42,091 bases of DNA from Actinoplanes siamensis (GTDB lineage: Bacteria > Actinomycetota > Actinomycetes > Mycobacteriales > Micromonosporaceae): positions 1-42,091 of the forward strand of contig NZ_BOMW01000076.1 in the NCBI RefSeq assembly GCF_016862395.1, written 5' to 3'. Shown one piece after another: positions 24,382 to 33,034 of the stretch. The notes below the pieces were generated by a model. It was not told the origin of the DNA. It made no database searches and saw only the letters and a list, made by a program, of their open reading frames with translations. The position numbers and the translations under genes were made by a program. The stretch's first letter is position 1; every line of letters begins with the position of its first letter.

Positions 24382-25263
24382 CGCGGTGATCAGCACGTCG
24401 CCACCCAGGCGGCCGTGCTCGGGACTCCGGCCCACCACGCCGGCCTCGAGCATCAGATGCAGCACCCGGTTCGCGTCAGCGGCCCGGTAGACCGTCTCGG
24501 TCAGCGTGAACACGCGCAGGTCGCTGACTGTCGCCGCACCCACCTCGGCCAGGTACGCCAGGATCTCCCGGCGCAGCGGGCCGGGGTGCGGCTGCAGCGA
24601 GATGTCGATCAGATGCCGTTCCGGGTCCCCGGGGTCGCGCAGCCGCACCCCGGCGAACTCGTCGACAGCCCAGAGCGCCTCCTTGAAGTGCTCCAGGCTC
24701 TTGCCGGAACCGGTCAGGAAGACCACCACCTGCCCCGGCTCCGCGCCGGTGGCCAGCTCCGCCGCGGTGAGCAGCGGGAATCCGGCCTCCCGGTAGGGCC
24801 GCACCGGACTGCCCGCCGGCAACACCAGGAGCGCCTCGGCCGGACGGCCCGCGGTCAGGGCCCGCACGGTGGGCACGGCAGGCGGTTCGCTCGCGCTCCC
24901 GGCATCGAAGAACCCGAGCAGCGGTACGGCCTTGGCCCCGGCCGCCCGCAGTGCCACCTCGGCGGGTGCCGCGATGCCCAGCACGGACAGTCCCGTCCCG
25001 GCGCCGGCCTGCTGCTGGACCTCGCCGAGCCGCGGGGTGATTGTCGTCATGTCGTCACCCACGGCCACCATGGACAGCTCCCGCCCGCGCGCCAGATCGG
25101 GCAGATCGGCGAGCACCCGTACCGCCGCCTCGGCCGTCGCGCCGCCGTCCACGTCCGCATATCCATGCAGGTAGATGGCCCTGCGAGCGCGGTGCAGCGC
25201 GGCCGGAGCCCACGCCTCGAGATGGCGGATCAACAGTTCGCGTTTGACCGTCGTGACTGACAT
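24376..25263 (-). CDS. Hypothetical protein with TcmP-like N-terminus
   Basis: Protein of 295 aa that I do not firmly recognise. The first 40 residues (KRELLIRHLEAWAPAALHRA, then RRAIYLHGYADVDGG) recall the beginning of three-Cys-motif partner (TcmP) proteins, where the helix is followed by a Rossmann-like strand. It lacks the usual catalytic-region motifs I would expect. A C-terminal winged-helix-like segment (EILAYLAEVGAATVSDLRVF, HLMLEAGVVGRSPEHGRLGG) might bind DNA or mediate contacts. The ATG at 25263 (MSVTTVKREL) is preferred over the upstream ATG at 25293. There is no membrane segment. Confidence 0.6.
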   Translation of the reverse strand: MSVTTVKRELLIRHLEAWAPAALHRARRAIYLHGYADVDGGATAEAAVRVLADLPDLARGRELSMVAVGDDMTTITPRLGEVQQQAGAGTGLSVLGIAAPAEVALRAAGAKAVPLLGFFDAGSASEPPAVPTVRALTAGRPAEALLVLPAGSPVRPYREAGFPLLTAAELATGAEPGQVVVFLTGSGKSLEHFKEALWAVDEFAGVRLRDPGDPERHLIDISLQPHPGPLRREILAYLAEVGAATVSDLRVFTLTETVYRAADANRVLHLMLEAGVVGRSPEHGRLGGDVLITAS

Positions 25264-25341
25264 GCCGGTTGTTCTACCCCGTCCACTTCGCACCGCTCGT
25301 CACACCCCAAGACTTGTACCTAGGGTATTCGCACGAGCACT

Positions 25342-26835
25342 ATGAGACATGTGGCTCCTCCGCTCGCCGAACTAACCGCTCAGGCACAGACCCTCTCGTC
25401 GGCCGGCGATCTCACGGGCGCCCGGGCCGTTCTGGCAGATGTGCTGCGCAGCGCCGACGCCGATCCGCGCCGCGCCACCGCCGAGCTGGCCGTCGCCGCC
25501 GCCCTCTTCGCCCGCGTCCTGATCGCCCTGGGCGACCCGCAGTCGGCCCGGCTCTGGGCCGCCTTCGCGCACGCCGCCGAGGAGCAGTTGCACGGCGCCC
25601 GCGACGAGCGCACCATCGCCGCGGCCGCCACCCACGCCGCCGTCCTGCACCGCATCGGGCAGTACGGGCGGGCCGCCCTGGTCTACCACGACCTGGTCGG
25701 CGAGCTGGCCCGGATCGACGATCCGGACTCACCGCGGGTGCTGGCCGCCGAGGCCGACCTGGCCACCGCCGAGCACGCCGCCGGCCACTGCGCCGCCGCT
25801 CGGGCCCGGTTGACCAGCGCCTGGCGGCGGCACCGGCGCACGTTCGGCGAGGCCTCCCCGGCCGGCATCAAGATGTTGGCCCGGCTGGGCGCGATGGAGC
25901 GCGAGTGCGGGCGGGACGCGGCGTCCCGCGACCACCTGGCCACCGCGCTGCGGCTCAGCGAGCAGCACCTGCCGGCCGGCCACCCGCTCACCCGGCAGGC
26001 CGCCGCGCTCGTAGCCGGCGAGCGCTCGGGCCGGCACACCTGCGGGCGGATGACCCGGCCGGGGCGCGACGAGGACACCGAGCTGCGGCCGGGCGGCTTC
26101 CGGCCGTTTCCGCGCCGGCCCACGGTCCCCGACCCCGGCGGCCGGAAACCGACGACGAAATATCCCCCGGCGCCGGACGACACGCTCGACGACTCCACCC
26201 AGCCGCCGCCGGACAACCTGGACACCGACGCCAACGGCACGATCTACCAGCAGCCGTTCTATCTGAGTGACCTGAAACCACCCGGCGACCCGGCCGGCCG
26301 GCACGCCCGCGCCGACACCCCGCCGCCGATGCCCGGCCGGCGCGTCCCCGGTTCCGCCCCGATCGGCGCCGCCCGCGCCGTCCCGCCGGGCGGCGACCGC
26401 TCGCGCCGCGGTCACCCCGCGCTGCTGGCGGCCGGGCTGGCCGGCGGCGTCGCGGCCGCGGCCGCCGTGGTGATCCTGACGCTGCCGGACGCGGACGGCG
26501 CCGCCACCCCGCAGGCGCCCGCACCGGCGCCCACCCGGCCCACGCTGACCACCGCCGGTCCCGGCGCGCCGGGCGCGCCGGAGCACGTGACGCTCCGGGA
26601 CAACGGCACCAGCGTGTCGCTCACCTGGGTCTATCCGGCCTCGGCGAAGGGCCGGGTGGTGATCTCCGGCGGGCGCGCCGGGCAGCCACCGGGCGAGTTC
26701 CAGCGGTTGTCGGCGGGCGCCGTCGGCTTCGAGGTCTACAGCCTGAACGAGCGGGTGGACTACTGCTTCACGGTGTCCGTGCAGTCCTCCGGCGACAAGC
26801 TCGTCCCCTCGGCGCCGGTCTGCACCGCCCGGTGA
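25342..26835 (+). CDS. TPR/FN3 single-pass membrane protein
   Basis: Protein of 497 aa. The N-terminal 200 residues are TPR-like helices (for example AVLHRIGQYGRAALVYHDLV). A proline-rich cytosolic linker follows (about 240-355), then one transmembrane segment at about 358-380 (ALLAAGLAGGVAAAAAVVIL). The extracellular end is an FN3-like domain (about 415-495: VTLRDNGTSVSLTWVYPASA, VDYCFTVSV). The layout suggests a cytosolic protein-protein module tethered to an extracytoplasmic domain. The TGA stop overlaps a GTG that opens the frame of the GGDEF gene, suggesting cotranscription. Confidence 0.75.
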   Translation: MRHVAPPLAELTAQAQTLSSAGDLTGARAVLADVLRSADADPRRATAELAVAAALFARVLIALGDPQSARLWAAFAHAAEEQLHGARDERTIAAAATHAAVLHRIGQYGRAALVYHDLVGELARIDDPDSPRVLAAEADLATAEHAAGHCAAARARLTSAWRRHRRTFGEASPAGIKMLARLGAMERECGRDAASRDHLATALRLSEQHLPAGHPLTRQAAALVAGERSGRHTCGRMTRPGRDEDTELRPGGFRPFPRRPTVPDPGGRKPTTKYPPAPDDTLDDSTQPPPDNLDTDANGTIYQQPFYLSDLKPPGDPAGRHARADTPPPMPGRRVPGSAPIGAARAVPPGGDRSRRGHPALLAAGLAGGVAAAAAVVILTLPDADGAATPQAPAPAPTRPTLTTAGPGAPGAPEHVTLRDNGTSVSLTWVYPASAKGRVVISGGRAGQPPGEFQRLSAGAVGFEVYSLNERVDYCFTVSVQSSGDKLVPSAPVCTAR

Positions 26836-26854
26836 GCGTCGCGGACGTCAGCCC

Positions 26855-26960
26855 CGCCGGAGCCGGCGCGGCCAGGACCGGCAGCGCCGAAGCCTGCGCC
26901 GTCGGGACCGGCGCCGCCGGAGCCGGCGCGGTCGGGACCGACACCGCCGGGATCGGCTCC
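26855..26960 (+). repeat. Imperfect GC-rich direct repeats before the GGDEF gene
   Basis: The segment CGCCGGAGCCGGCGCGG occurs at about 26855 and 26915, each followed by a close variant of TCGGGACCG. It would encode Gly/Ala-rich low complexity if translation began at GTG 26832. Confidence 0.5.
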
Positions 26961-27047
26961 GCAACCAGATCGCACCCGTCCAGGACCCGGCCCGCCACCG
27001 TCGGCCCGGACTCTGATGCGTCACGGCGACCACAGGAAGTAGGGACA

Positions 27048-28619
27048 GTGACGACCGAGACGGCGGACTGTGTCCCCACCGACGGGCTGGGCCGGCTCGG
27101 GGCGCTGCAGGCCGCCGTGGCCGAGCTCGAGAGCCGCCCCTACTCGCAGTTCCGGACCGTGCGCAAGCCCGCCGCGGAGATCCGTGAGCAGGCCCGGCAA
27201 CTCGGCGCCGAGGAGCTCTATCAGCGCGCCGAGCTGCTGCTCGCCTCGGTCGACCTGCGCGAGGGCAACATCGGCGAGGGTGGCCAGCGCGCGCACCGGG
27301 TACGCGCCTGGGCCGAGGAGCACAACGCCTGCTATCTGCTGGCCCGCGCGCACCGTCAGCTGTCGCTGTTCTCCCGGTACGTGGGCGACACCGCGGACGG
27401 GCTCAAGCACGCCGTACAGTCCGTCGCCCACCTGCGCGACGACTGGCCGGTGGTGCTCCGGTCCCAGCTGCTGATGTCGCTGTCGGTGGCGCTGGACGAG
27501 TCGGGCTCGCGGGCCGACGCCGACCGGCGCGCCCGGGAGGCGCTGACGCTCGCCATGGCCGCCGGCGACTACGAGATGACCATCCTGACGCTGAACAACA
27601 TGGTCTACAGCGCGTACGAGAACGACGACGAGCCGGCCGCCCGGCAACTGGTCGCCGAGATGCACGAGATCCAGACCCGGACGGGTTACCGGTTCAATGC
27701 CAACGAGCTGGACACGATGGCCCGGGTCGAGCTGATGGGGGGCCACTACGACGAGGTGGAGGCGTTGCTCACCCCGGTGCTGGCCGACCTGGTGGCGGCG
27801 AACGAGGGCGACGCGATCGCCGAGTGCCATCTGACCCTGGCGCTGGCCCGCCGGCTGTCCGGGCGCTACCCCGAGGCGCAGGCCGCGCTCGACGCCAACC
27901 TGCGGATCTGCGAGGAGCGCGGGCTGGCCGCGGTCCGGGCCCGGATCCGCGAGGAACAGGCCGCGCTGTACGCGGCGACCGGGCGGTACGCCGAGGCGTA
28001 CGAGGAGCACAAAGCGTTCCACGCGGAGTCCACCGCGCTTCTCTCGGCCCAGCGGGACGCCCGGGCCCGGGCGATGCAGGCCGTCTTCGACGCCAACGAG
28101 GCCCGCCGGGCCAGCGAGCACTTCCGGGAGATGGCCCACCGGGACCCGCTGACCGGCCTCTACAACCGGCGGTACGTGAACGAGCGGGTCCCCGCCCTGC
28201 TGCTGGAGGCGGCGGCCGGCCAGGGCCCGCTCTCGATCGCGATCCTGGACCTGGACCACTTCAAGCGGATCAACGACACGCTGTCGCACGCCACCGGGGA
28301 CACCGTGCTCCAGCAGGTGGCCGAGCTGCTGCAGGAGGCAGCGCCCGGGTCGGCGCTGGCCGCCCGGATGGGCGGGGAGGAGTTCCTCCTGGTCTTCCCG
28401 GGCGTCGGCACGCAGGAGGCGGCGATGCGCTGCGAGCGGTTGCGGCTGCGGATCCGGGCGTACGCCTGGTGGCCGATCACCGGGAGCCTGCCGGTGACCA
28501 CCAGCATCGGCATCACCACGTCACCCGACGGGCGGGACACCCTGTCCACCCTGCTCGCCCAGGCGGACGCCAACCTGTACGCGGCCAAGCACAGCGGCCG
28601 CGACCGCGTCGTCGCCTGA
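27048..28619 (+). CDS. TPR-GGDEF diguanylate cyclase
   Basis: Signalling protein of 523 aa, predicted to make cyclic di-GMP from two GTP. Residues about 30-330 are TPR/MalT-like helical repeats (YLLARAHRQLSLFSRYVGDT), followed by a GGDEF domain (about 365-520) with DPLTGLYNRRYVNERVP, LDLDHFKRINDTLSH and the catalytic MGGEEF near 442-446. The product-inhibition I-site (RxxD five residues before) is absent, so it may lack feedback inhibition. There is no membrane segment or EAL domain. GTG 27048 has an AGGGA site; an alternative GTG at 26832 overlapping the previous stop would add 72 low-complexity residues. Confidence 0.88.
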   Translation: MTTETADCVPTDGLGRLGALQAAVAELESRPYSQFRTVRKPAAEIREQARQLGAEELYQRAELLLASVDLREGNIGEGGQRAHRVRAWAEEHNACYLLARAHRQLSLFSRYVGDTADGLKHAVQSVAHLRDDWPVVLRSQLLMSLSVALDESGSRADADRRAREALTLAMAAGDYEMTILTLNNMVYSAYENDDEPAARQLVAEMHEIQTRTGYRFNANELDTMARVELMGGHYDEVEALLTPVLADLVAANEGDAIAECHLTLALARRLSGRYPEAQAALDANLRICEERGLAAVRARIREEQAALYAATGRYAEAYEEHKAFHAESTALLSAQRDARARAMQAVFDANEARRASEHFREMAHRDPLTGLYNRRYVNERVPALLLEAAAGQGPLSIAILDLDHFKRINDTLSHATGDTVLQQVAELLQEAAPGSALAARMGGEEFLLVFPGVGTQEAAMRCERLRLRIRAYAWWPITGSLPVTTSIGITTSPDGRDTLSTLLAQADANLYAAKHSGRDRVVA

Positions 28620-28690
28620 GGCCCTGTCCGCCGATCAGGCGAGCGCGAGGCGAGGTCCGGGCGGTGGCTGACGCCGGCCGCGGAACGCCG

Positions 28691-29464
28691 TCAGATCTCC
28701 AGGTCGACCGTGACCGGGTAGTGATCGGAGGCGTGCTCGGCGGCCCCGCCGCGGACCACCCGCATGTCGTGGGCGCCCTCCGCCACGGCCGGGCTGGCCA
28801 GCACATAGTCCAGCCGCATCCCGCCGAACTCGCGCCCACCGCCCTGAGTGGTCGGCACGGTCCGCCCGTCGCCGCCGCCGGCCCGGCCCCACAGGTCGAC
28901 GAGCCCGAACGCGGCCACCGCCCGGGTGTCCACTCTGCCCCGGTGCAGGTGCCGTTTGCGGAACATCGGGTGCTGGCTGGCCAGCGCCTCGGTGTGATCG
29001 CCGGCCGGGTCCAGCCCGTTCAGGTCGCCGGCCACCACGACCCGGTCGCCTCCGCCGAACCGGGCCGCCAGCAAGCGCGCCTCCCGCAACCGCCGGGGCG
29101 GTGAGAACGGGTTCAGGTGTGCGCTGATCACTGTCAGCGGGCCGGACCCGGTGGCCACCACCGCGATCGCCGCCGCGTGGTGCAGCCGCCAGGTGACGCT
29201 GGCCCGGTGGGTGATCCGCAGCGGGTCCCGGACCAGCACCGCGACCGGCATCCCGAACCCGGACCGGGCCAGGTGCGCGGTCATCCCGACGGCGCCGGCC
29301 AGCTCGGTCATCCGCCGCCCGTCGTTGCGGGTGAAGTCGCGCAGCTCCTGCAGGGTGAGGATGTCCGGCTTCTGGGCGGTGATCACCTCGGCGATGGCGG
29401 GCAGCCGGAAGCGCCGCCCGCGGTCCACGCCGCCGGTCTTGATGTTCCAGGTCATGAACCGCAT
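28691..29464 (-). CDS. Endonuclease/exonuclease/phosphatase family hydrolase
   Basis: EEP-superfamily hydrolase of 257 aa, metal dependent. Key motifs: TWNIK (Asn7), TLQEL (Glu40), SAHLNP, AGDLNG (Asp/Asn) and the final ASDHYPV. The fold covers DNA-repair endonucleases, inositol-phosphate and phospholipid phosphodiesterases; residues alone do not decide. No signal peptide is present. The ATG at 29464 (MRFMTWNIKT) starts directly at the fold. It is the last gene of a minus-strand run containing PAP2, YihY and lipid-kinase genes, so a lipid-linked substrate is plausible (inference). Confidence 0.85.
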   Translation of the reverse strand: MRFMTWNIKTGGVDRGRRFRLPAIAEVITAQKPDILTLQELRDFTRNDGRRMTELAGAVGMTAHLARSGFGMPVAVLVRDPLRITHRASVTWRLHHAAAIAVVATGSGPLTVISAHLNPFSPPRRLREARLLAARFGGGDRVVVAGDLNGLDPAGDHTEALASQHPMFRKRHLHRGRVDTRAVAAFGLVDLWGRAGGGDGRTVPTTQGGGREFGGMRLDYVLASPAVAEGAHDMRVVRGGAAEHASDHYPVTVDLEI

Positions 29465-29507
29465 CAGGCGATCACCAGCTGCCGGGCGCTCCGGGTCGGG
29501 AGGCACC

Positions 29508-30965
29508 TCACGCGACCACCAGTTGCCTGTTCTCCGCCGCCGCCTCCGACGCGGTGACCGCATGCGCGTTCGGCCGCACCACGAACCAGAGCGTGACCAG
29601 CCACGCCGCCGACAGCAGGCAGGCGCCGAGCACGTCGGTCGGGTGGTGCATGCCCCGGTACATCCGGGACAGCGCGACACCGAGCGGCATCACCACGGCG
29701 AGCACCGGGAACACCCACCGCCACGGCGTGCGGACCCGGGCCGTCGCGATGATCGCGATGGCGCTCCACAGGCAGATGGTGGCGGCGATGTGCCCGGACG
29801 GGAACGACGACGTCGGCATCTGCCCGTCCAGCTGCTCCACCGCCGGGCGTGGCCGGCCCACCGCCGCGGCGCTGGTCAGGAACAGGGTGAGCTCGCCGAA
29901 CATGGCCAGCGCCAGGAACAGCACCGGCCGCCACTGCCGCCACAGGGCCAGCGCCAGCGGGCAGAAGATCAGCGAGACGGTGAGGATCGCGTGCGTGTCG
30001 CCGGCCTTGCTCCACAGCCAGCTCAGCTTGTCCAGATCCTGGGTGCGGAACGTCTGCAGCCAGCGCGGCACGCCGTCGTCCCAGCCCGGGTTCCACCTCG
30101 TGAACGTGTAGCCGACCAGGTACAGCAGGCAGAACGTCAGCACCCAGCCGACCAGGATCTCAGCGCCCTTGGCCCACGGGTGCGGCAACACGGCCTCCTC
30201 GGCCGGAGCCGGCCGCAGGTCCTGGCCGGCCTCCGGCTCCAGGCCGCCGGCCAGCACCGGATCGCTGGGGTGGCCGGTCTCCCGGCGCCACACCCGGAAG
30301 GCGTACGCCGTCGTGCTGATCCAGGCGATCCCCAGCAGCCACCCGGCCAGCACGTCGGAGAGGTAGTGCACGCCGAGCGCGATCCGGCTGACACCGACAA
30401 GCGCCACGATCAGGCCGAGCAGGCCGAGGAACCACGGCTTCCACCGGTCCCGGACGGCCGGCAGCAGCACCAGCGCCAGCATGCCGTAGACGACCATCGA
30501 GCCGAGGGCGTGCCCGCTCGGGAAGCTGTTGCCCGGCGCGTGCGCGACCGGCGAGTCGACCACCGGGCGCACCCGCCCGACCAGCGTCTTCAGCGACGGG
30601 TCCAGGATCAGCCCGCCGATCCCGGTGACCACCAGGTAGAGCGCCAGGCGCTGGCGCCGGCGGATCAGCAGCGCCGCGAGCACTATCGCGACCAGCGAGA
30701 TCAGGAAGACCCGGCCGCCGAAGGAGGAGATCTGTTGCAGCGCCTCGACCGCCGCGGAGGAGCCGGCGACCTGCCGGTTCAGCCCTTCCGCGACCGCGTG
30801 GTCCAGGTCCTGCAACGGTGTCCAGTGGAACCACACCAGCAGCAGGAGCGACGCGAACCCGAGTCCGACCGCGATCACCGCGATCAGGCCCAGGACGCTG
30901 CGTTCGGCGAAGTGCCGGACCGGCGCCCAGCCGGCCCGCTCCACGAGGCGGTTGTCAGTCGACAC
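29508..30965 (-). CDS. Tandem PAP2 membrane phosphatase
   Basis: Integral membrane protein of 485 aa made of two PAP2 domains. The first has all motifs: KTLVGRVRP (Lys126...Arg133-Pro134), FPSGH (149-152) and SRIALGVHYLSD (Ser193-Asp204). The second has VGRPRP, SFPSGH (389-392) and SRMYRGMHHPTD, but the motif-1 lysine position (366) is Ala. PAP2 enzymes remove phosphate from phosphatidate or undecaprenyl pyrophosphate on the outer membrane face. The second half may be inactive or altered. GTG at 30965 has GGGAG seven bases upstream. It lies between YihY and EEP genes. Confidence 0.9.
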   Translation of the reverse strand: MSTDNRLVERAGWAPVRHFAERSVLGLIAVIAVGLGFASLLLLVWFHWTPLQDLDHAVAEGLNRQVAGSSAAVEALQQISSFGGRVFLISLVAIVLAALLIRRRQRLALYLVVTGIGGLILDPSLKTLVGRVRPVVDSPVAHAPGNSFPSGHALGSMVVYGMLALVLLPAVRDRWKPWFLGLLGLIVALVGVSRIALGVHYLSDVLAGWLLGIAWISTTAYAFRVWRRETGHPSDPVLAGGLEPEAGQDLRPAPAEEAVLPHPWAKGAEILVGWVLTFCLLYLVGYTFTRWNPGWDDGVPRWLQTFRTQDLDKLSWLWSKAGDTHAILTVSLIFCPLALALWRQWRPVLFLALAMFGELTLFLTSAAAVGRPRPAVEQLDGQMPTSSFPSGHIAATICLWSAIAIIATARVRTPWRWVFPVLAVVMPLGVALSRMYRGMHHPTDVLGACLLSAAWLVTLWFVVRPNAHAVTASEAAAENRQLVVA

Positions 30966-31000
30966 GGCACGCTCCCAAGTCGGCGGGGGTGCCGCGTTCC

Positions 31001-32005
31001 TTACCCCGTGGAGTCTTCCGGTACACCGGCGGCGCGCTGGGCGGGGACCTGGGTGGACGGTTCCCATTGGTCGGGCTGGGCCGGCCGGGCCCCGACCCGG
31101 CGCGCCTCCAGCTGCGCCGCGAACGCCAGGCCCAGGAAGAACGCCAGCCCGGTCAGGTTGGCCCAGAGCAGCAGCGCCATCATCGCGGTGAGCGGGCCGT
31201 AGGTCGCGCCGAAGCTGCCGCTCACCCGGACGTACCCGGCCAGCAGCAGACTGGTCGTCCACCACAGCACGGTCGCCACCACCGCCCCGAACAGCAGCCA
31301 GGACAGCGCCGGCTGCTGGCGGCGCGGCGAGTGCCGGAACAGCGCGCCGACCGCGAAGATGATCAGCAGCAGGCTCAGCGGCCAGCGCACCACGTCCCAG
31401 CCGACCCGCAGCCAGCCGGCCAGTTGGAAGCGGCTCTCCGCCGACTCGCCGGCCGCCCGCCCGGCCACCAGGATCAGGAAGCCGAAGAGCGCGGGCAGGC
31501 CGGCGGTGAGGGCGAGCACCGTGGCCCGGGTGTACTTGTGCAGCGCCGGGCGGTCCCGCTCGACGCCGTAGATGCGGTTGGCGCCGCGCTCCACCTGCGC
31601 CATCGCGGTGGTCAGCGCGACCAGGCCGGTGATCAGACCGAGGGTCAGCGCGACCTCGCCGGCGTCCTCGGTGCGGTCGTCGTCCATCAGCAGCTCGCGG
31701 ACCACCTGCTCGCTGGCGCCCGGGGTGAGCGCGATGACGGTGTCCGCGACCACCTCGCCGCCGGCTTCCACGCCCAGGTCGGTGGCCAGGCCGGAAAGCG
31801 CGATCAGGAACGGGACGATGGCCAGGCACAGCTGCAGGGCGAAGGCGCGCGAGTGGCTGAAGCCGTCGCCGTAGCGGAACCGGATGAACGCGTCCCGGAC
31901 CAGCGGCCAGCCGCCGTAGTTCCGCAGCGCCAGGTAGGCGTCGTCGGCGGAGAGCTCGTCCCCGGACATCGTCCGGGTCTCCGGGACCGGCTCGGTGCTG
32001 CTCAC
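31001..32005 (-). CDS. YihY/BrkB family membrane protein
   Basis: Inner-membrane protein of 334 aa with about six transmembrane segments. Family markers: SRAFALQLCLAIVPFLIALS in helix 1 and GPLTAMMALLLWANLTGLAF near the end, with FGATYGPLTAM just before. The acidic N-terminus (SSTEPVPETR) is cytosolic. Function of the family is unsettled; it was once annotated ribonuclease BN. Start GTG at 32005 overlaps the stop of the upstream kinase gene (GTGA), so the two are translationally coupled. Confidence 0.9.
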   Translation of the reverse strand: MSSTEPVPETRTMSGDELSADDAYLALRNYGGWPLVRDAFIRFRYGDGFSHSRAFALQLCLAIVPFLIALSGLATDLGVEAGGEVVADTVIALTPGASEQVVRELLMDDDRTEDAGEVALTLGLITGLVALTTAMAQVERGANRIYGVERDRPALHKYTRATVLALTAGLPALFGFLILVAGRAAGESAESRFQLAGWLRVGWDVVRWPLSLLLIIFAVGALFRHSPRRQQPALSWLLFGAVVATVLWWTTSLLLAGYVRVSGSFGATYGPLTAMMALLLWANLTGLAFFLGLAFAAQLEARRVGARPAQPDQWEPSTQVPAQRAAGVPEDSTG

Positions 32006-32985
32006 GACTGTTCCGCGTGCTTCGCCCGCTTCGCGGCCGCCCCCGCGTCGTAGGCCAGGTCCGGGTCCGCGTCGGGTTGCGGCACGCAGAGGATCAGGGC
32101 CTTGTGGCGTACGGAGATCTTCATCGCCTTCCCCGGAGCGATCAGATCCCCGTCCAACTGCCGGGGCTGGGCGCGATTGCTGTAGATCTCCACCCGGGAC
32201 GCGGTGAACGTCTCCATCTGCGGCACGCGCTCGCGCCGGCTGGCCACCCCGGCGATCAGCCGGGCCCAGGAGAACAGGCTGCCCGGACTGATGATCGCCA
32301 CGTTCAGCTTGCCGTCGTCCGGGACCGCCCGTTTCAGCAGCCGTACCCCACCCTGCAGCCGGCCGACGTTGCCGACGATCACGGTCTGCGGGCGGCGGGG
32401 CATCGGCGCGCCGCCGTCCAGCCGGATCCGCACCCGCATCGGCCGGTCCAGCAGGTGCTTGGCCGCCCCGAACAGATACGCCGGCCAGCCGATGTGCTTC
32501 TTCGCCCGCTCCGAGGTGTCCTGCAGCATCATCGCGTCGAAACCCATCCCGGCCATCACCACGAAGCACTGGTCGCCGATCACGCCGACGTCGATCCGGC
32601 GGCGGCCGCCCTCCAGCGCGACCTGCAGCCCGGTCTGCGCGTCGGTGCCCAGCCCGAGGTTCGCCGCGAGCAGGTTGCCGGTGCCGGCTGGGAGCACCGC
32701 GAGCGCCACGCCGGTTCCGGTCAGCGCTGTGACCACGGCGGTCACCGTGCCGTCGCCGCCACACGCGAAGACCAGCTCGGCGCCCTCGGCCACGGCCTTC
32801 CTGGCCTGGCCACGTCCCGGGTCCTCGGGGGTCGTCTCGTACCACGCCGGCTCCGGCCAGCCGGCCTTGGTGAGAGTCGTGCGGAGGGTCTGCCGGAGCT
32901 GATCGAGATCGGGCACCTTGGCGGGGTTCACCACGACGGCGGAGCGGGGTCCTGTCACGGCCACAGTTTGCCCGAGCAACGTCAC
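32002..32985 (-). CDS. Diacylglycerol kinase-like lipid kinase
   Basis: DagK/YegS-type kinase of 327 aa, transferring phosphate from ATP to a diacylglycerol-like lipid. The nucleotide loop is VFACGGDGTVTAV; the second conserved block is LAVLPAGTGNLLAANLGLG; the C-terminal domain ends with the metal site region RQLDGDLIAPGKAM. It belongs in the same operon as YihY, a PAP2 phosphatase and an EEP hydrolase, which pairs a lipid kinase with a lipid phosphatase. Start GTG at 32985 or 32958 (VTGPRSAVVV); the latter sits closer to the domain. Confidence 0.9.
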   Translation of the reverse strand: MTLLGQTVAVTGPRSAVVVNPAKVPDLDQLRQTLRTTLTKAGWPEPAWYETTPEDPGRGQARKAVAEGAELVFACGGDGTVTAVVTALTGTGVALAVLPAGTGNLLAANLGLGTDAQTGLQVALEGGRRRIDVGVIGDQCFVVMAGMGFDAMMLQDTSERAKKHIGWPAYLFGAAKHLLDRPMRVRIRLDGGAPMPRRPQTVIVGNVGRLQGGVRLLKRAVPDDGKLNVAIISPGSLFSWARLIAGVASRRERVPQMETFTASRVEIYSNRAQPRQLDGDLIAPGKAMKISVRHKALILCVPQPDADPDLAYDAGAAAKRAKHAEQS

Positions 32986-33034
32986 AGCTGCGACTCAGGA
33001 ATCATTCCACCTCCGGAAGGGCACACTTTCTCCC

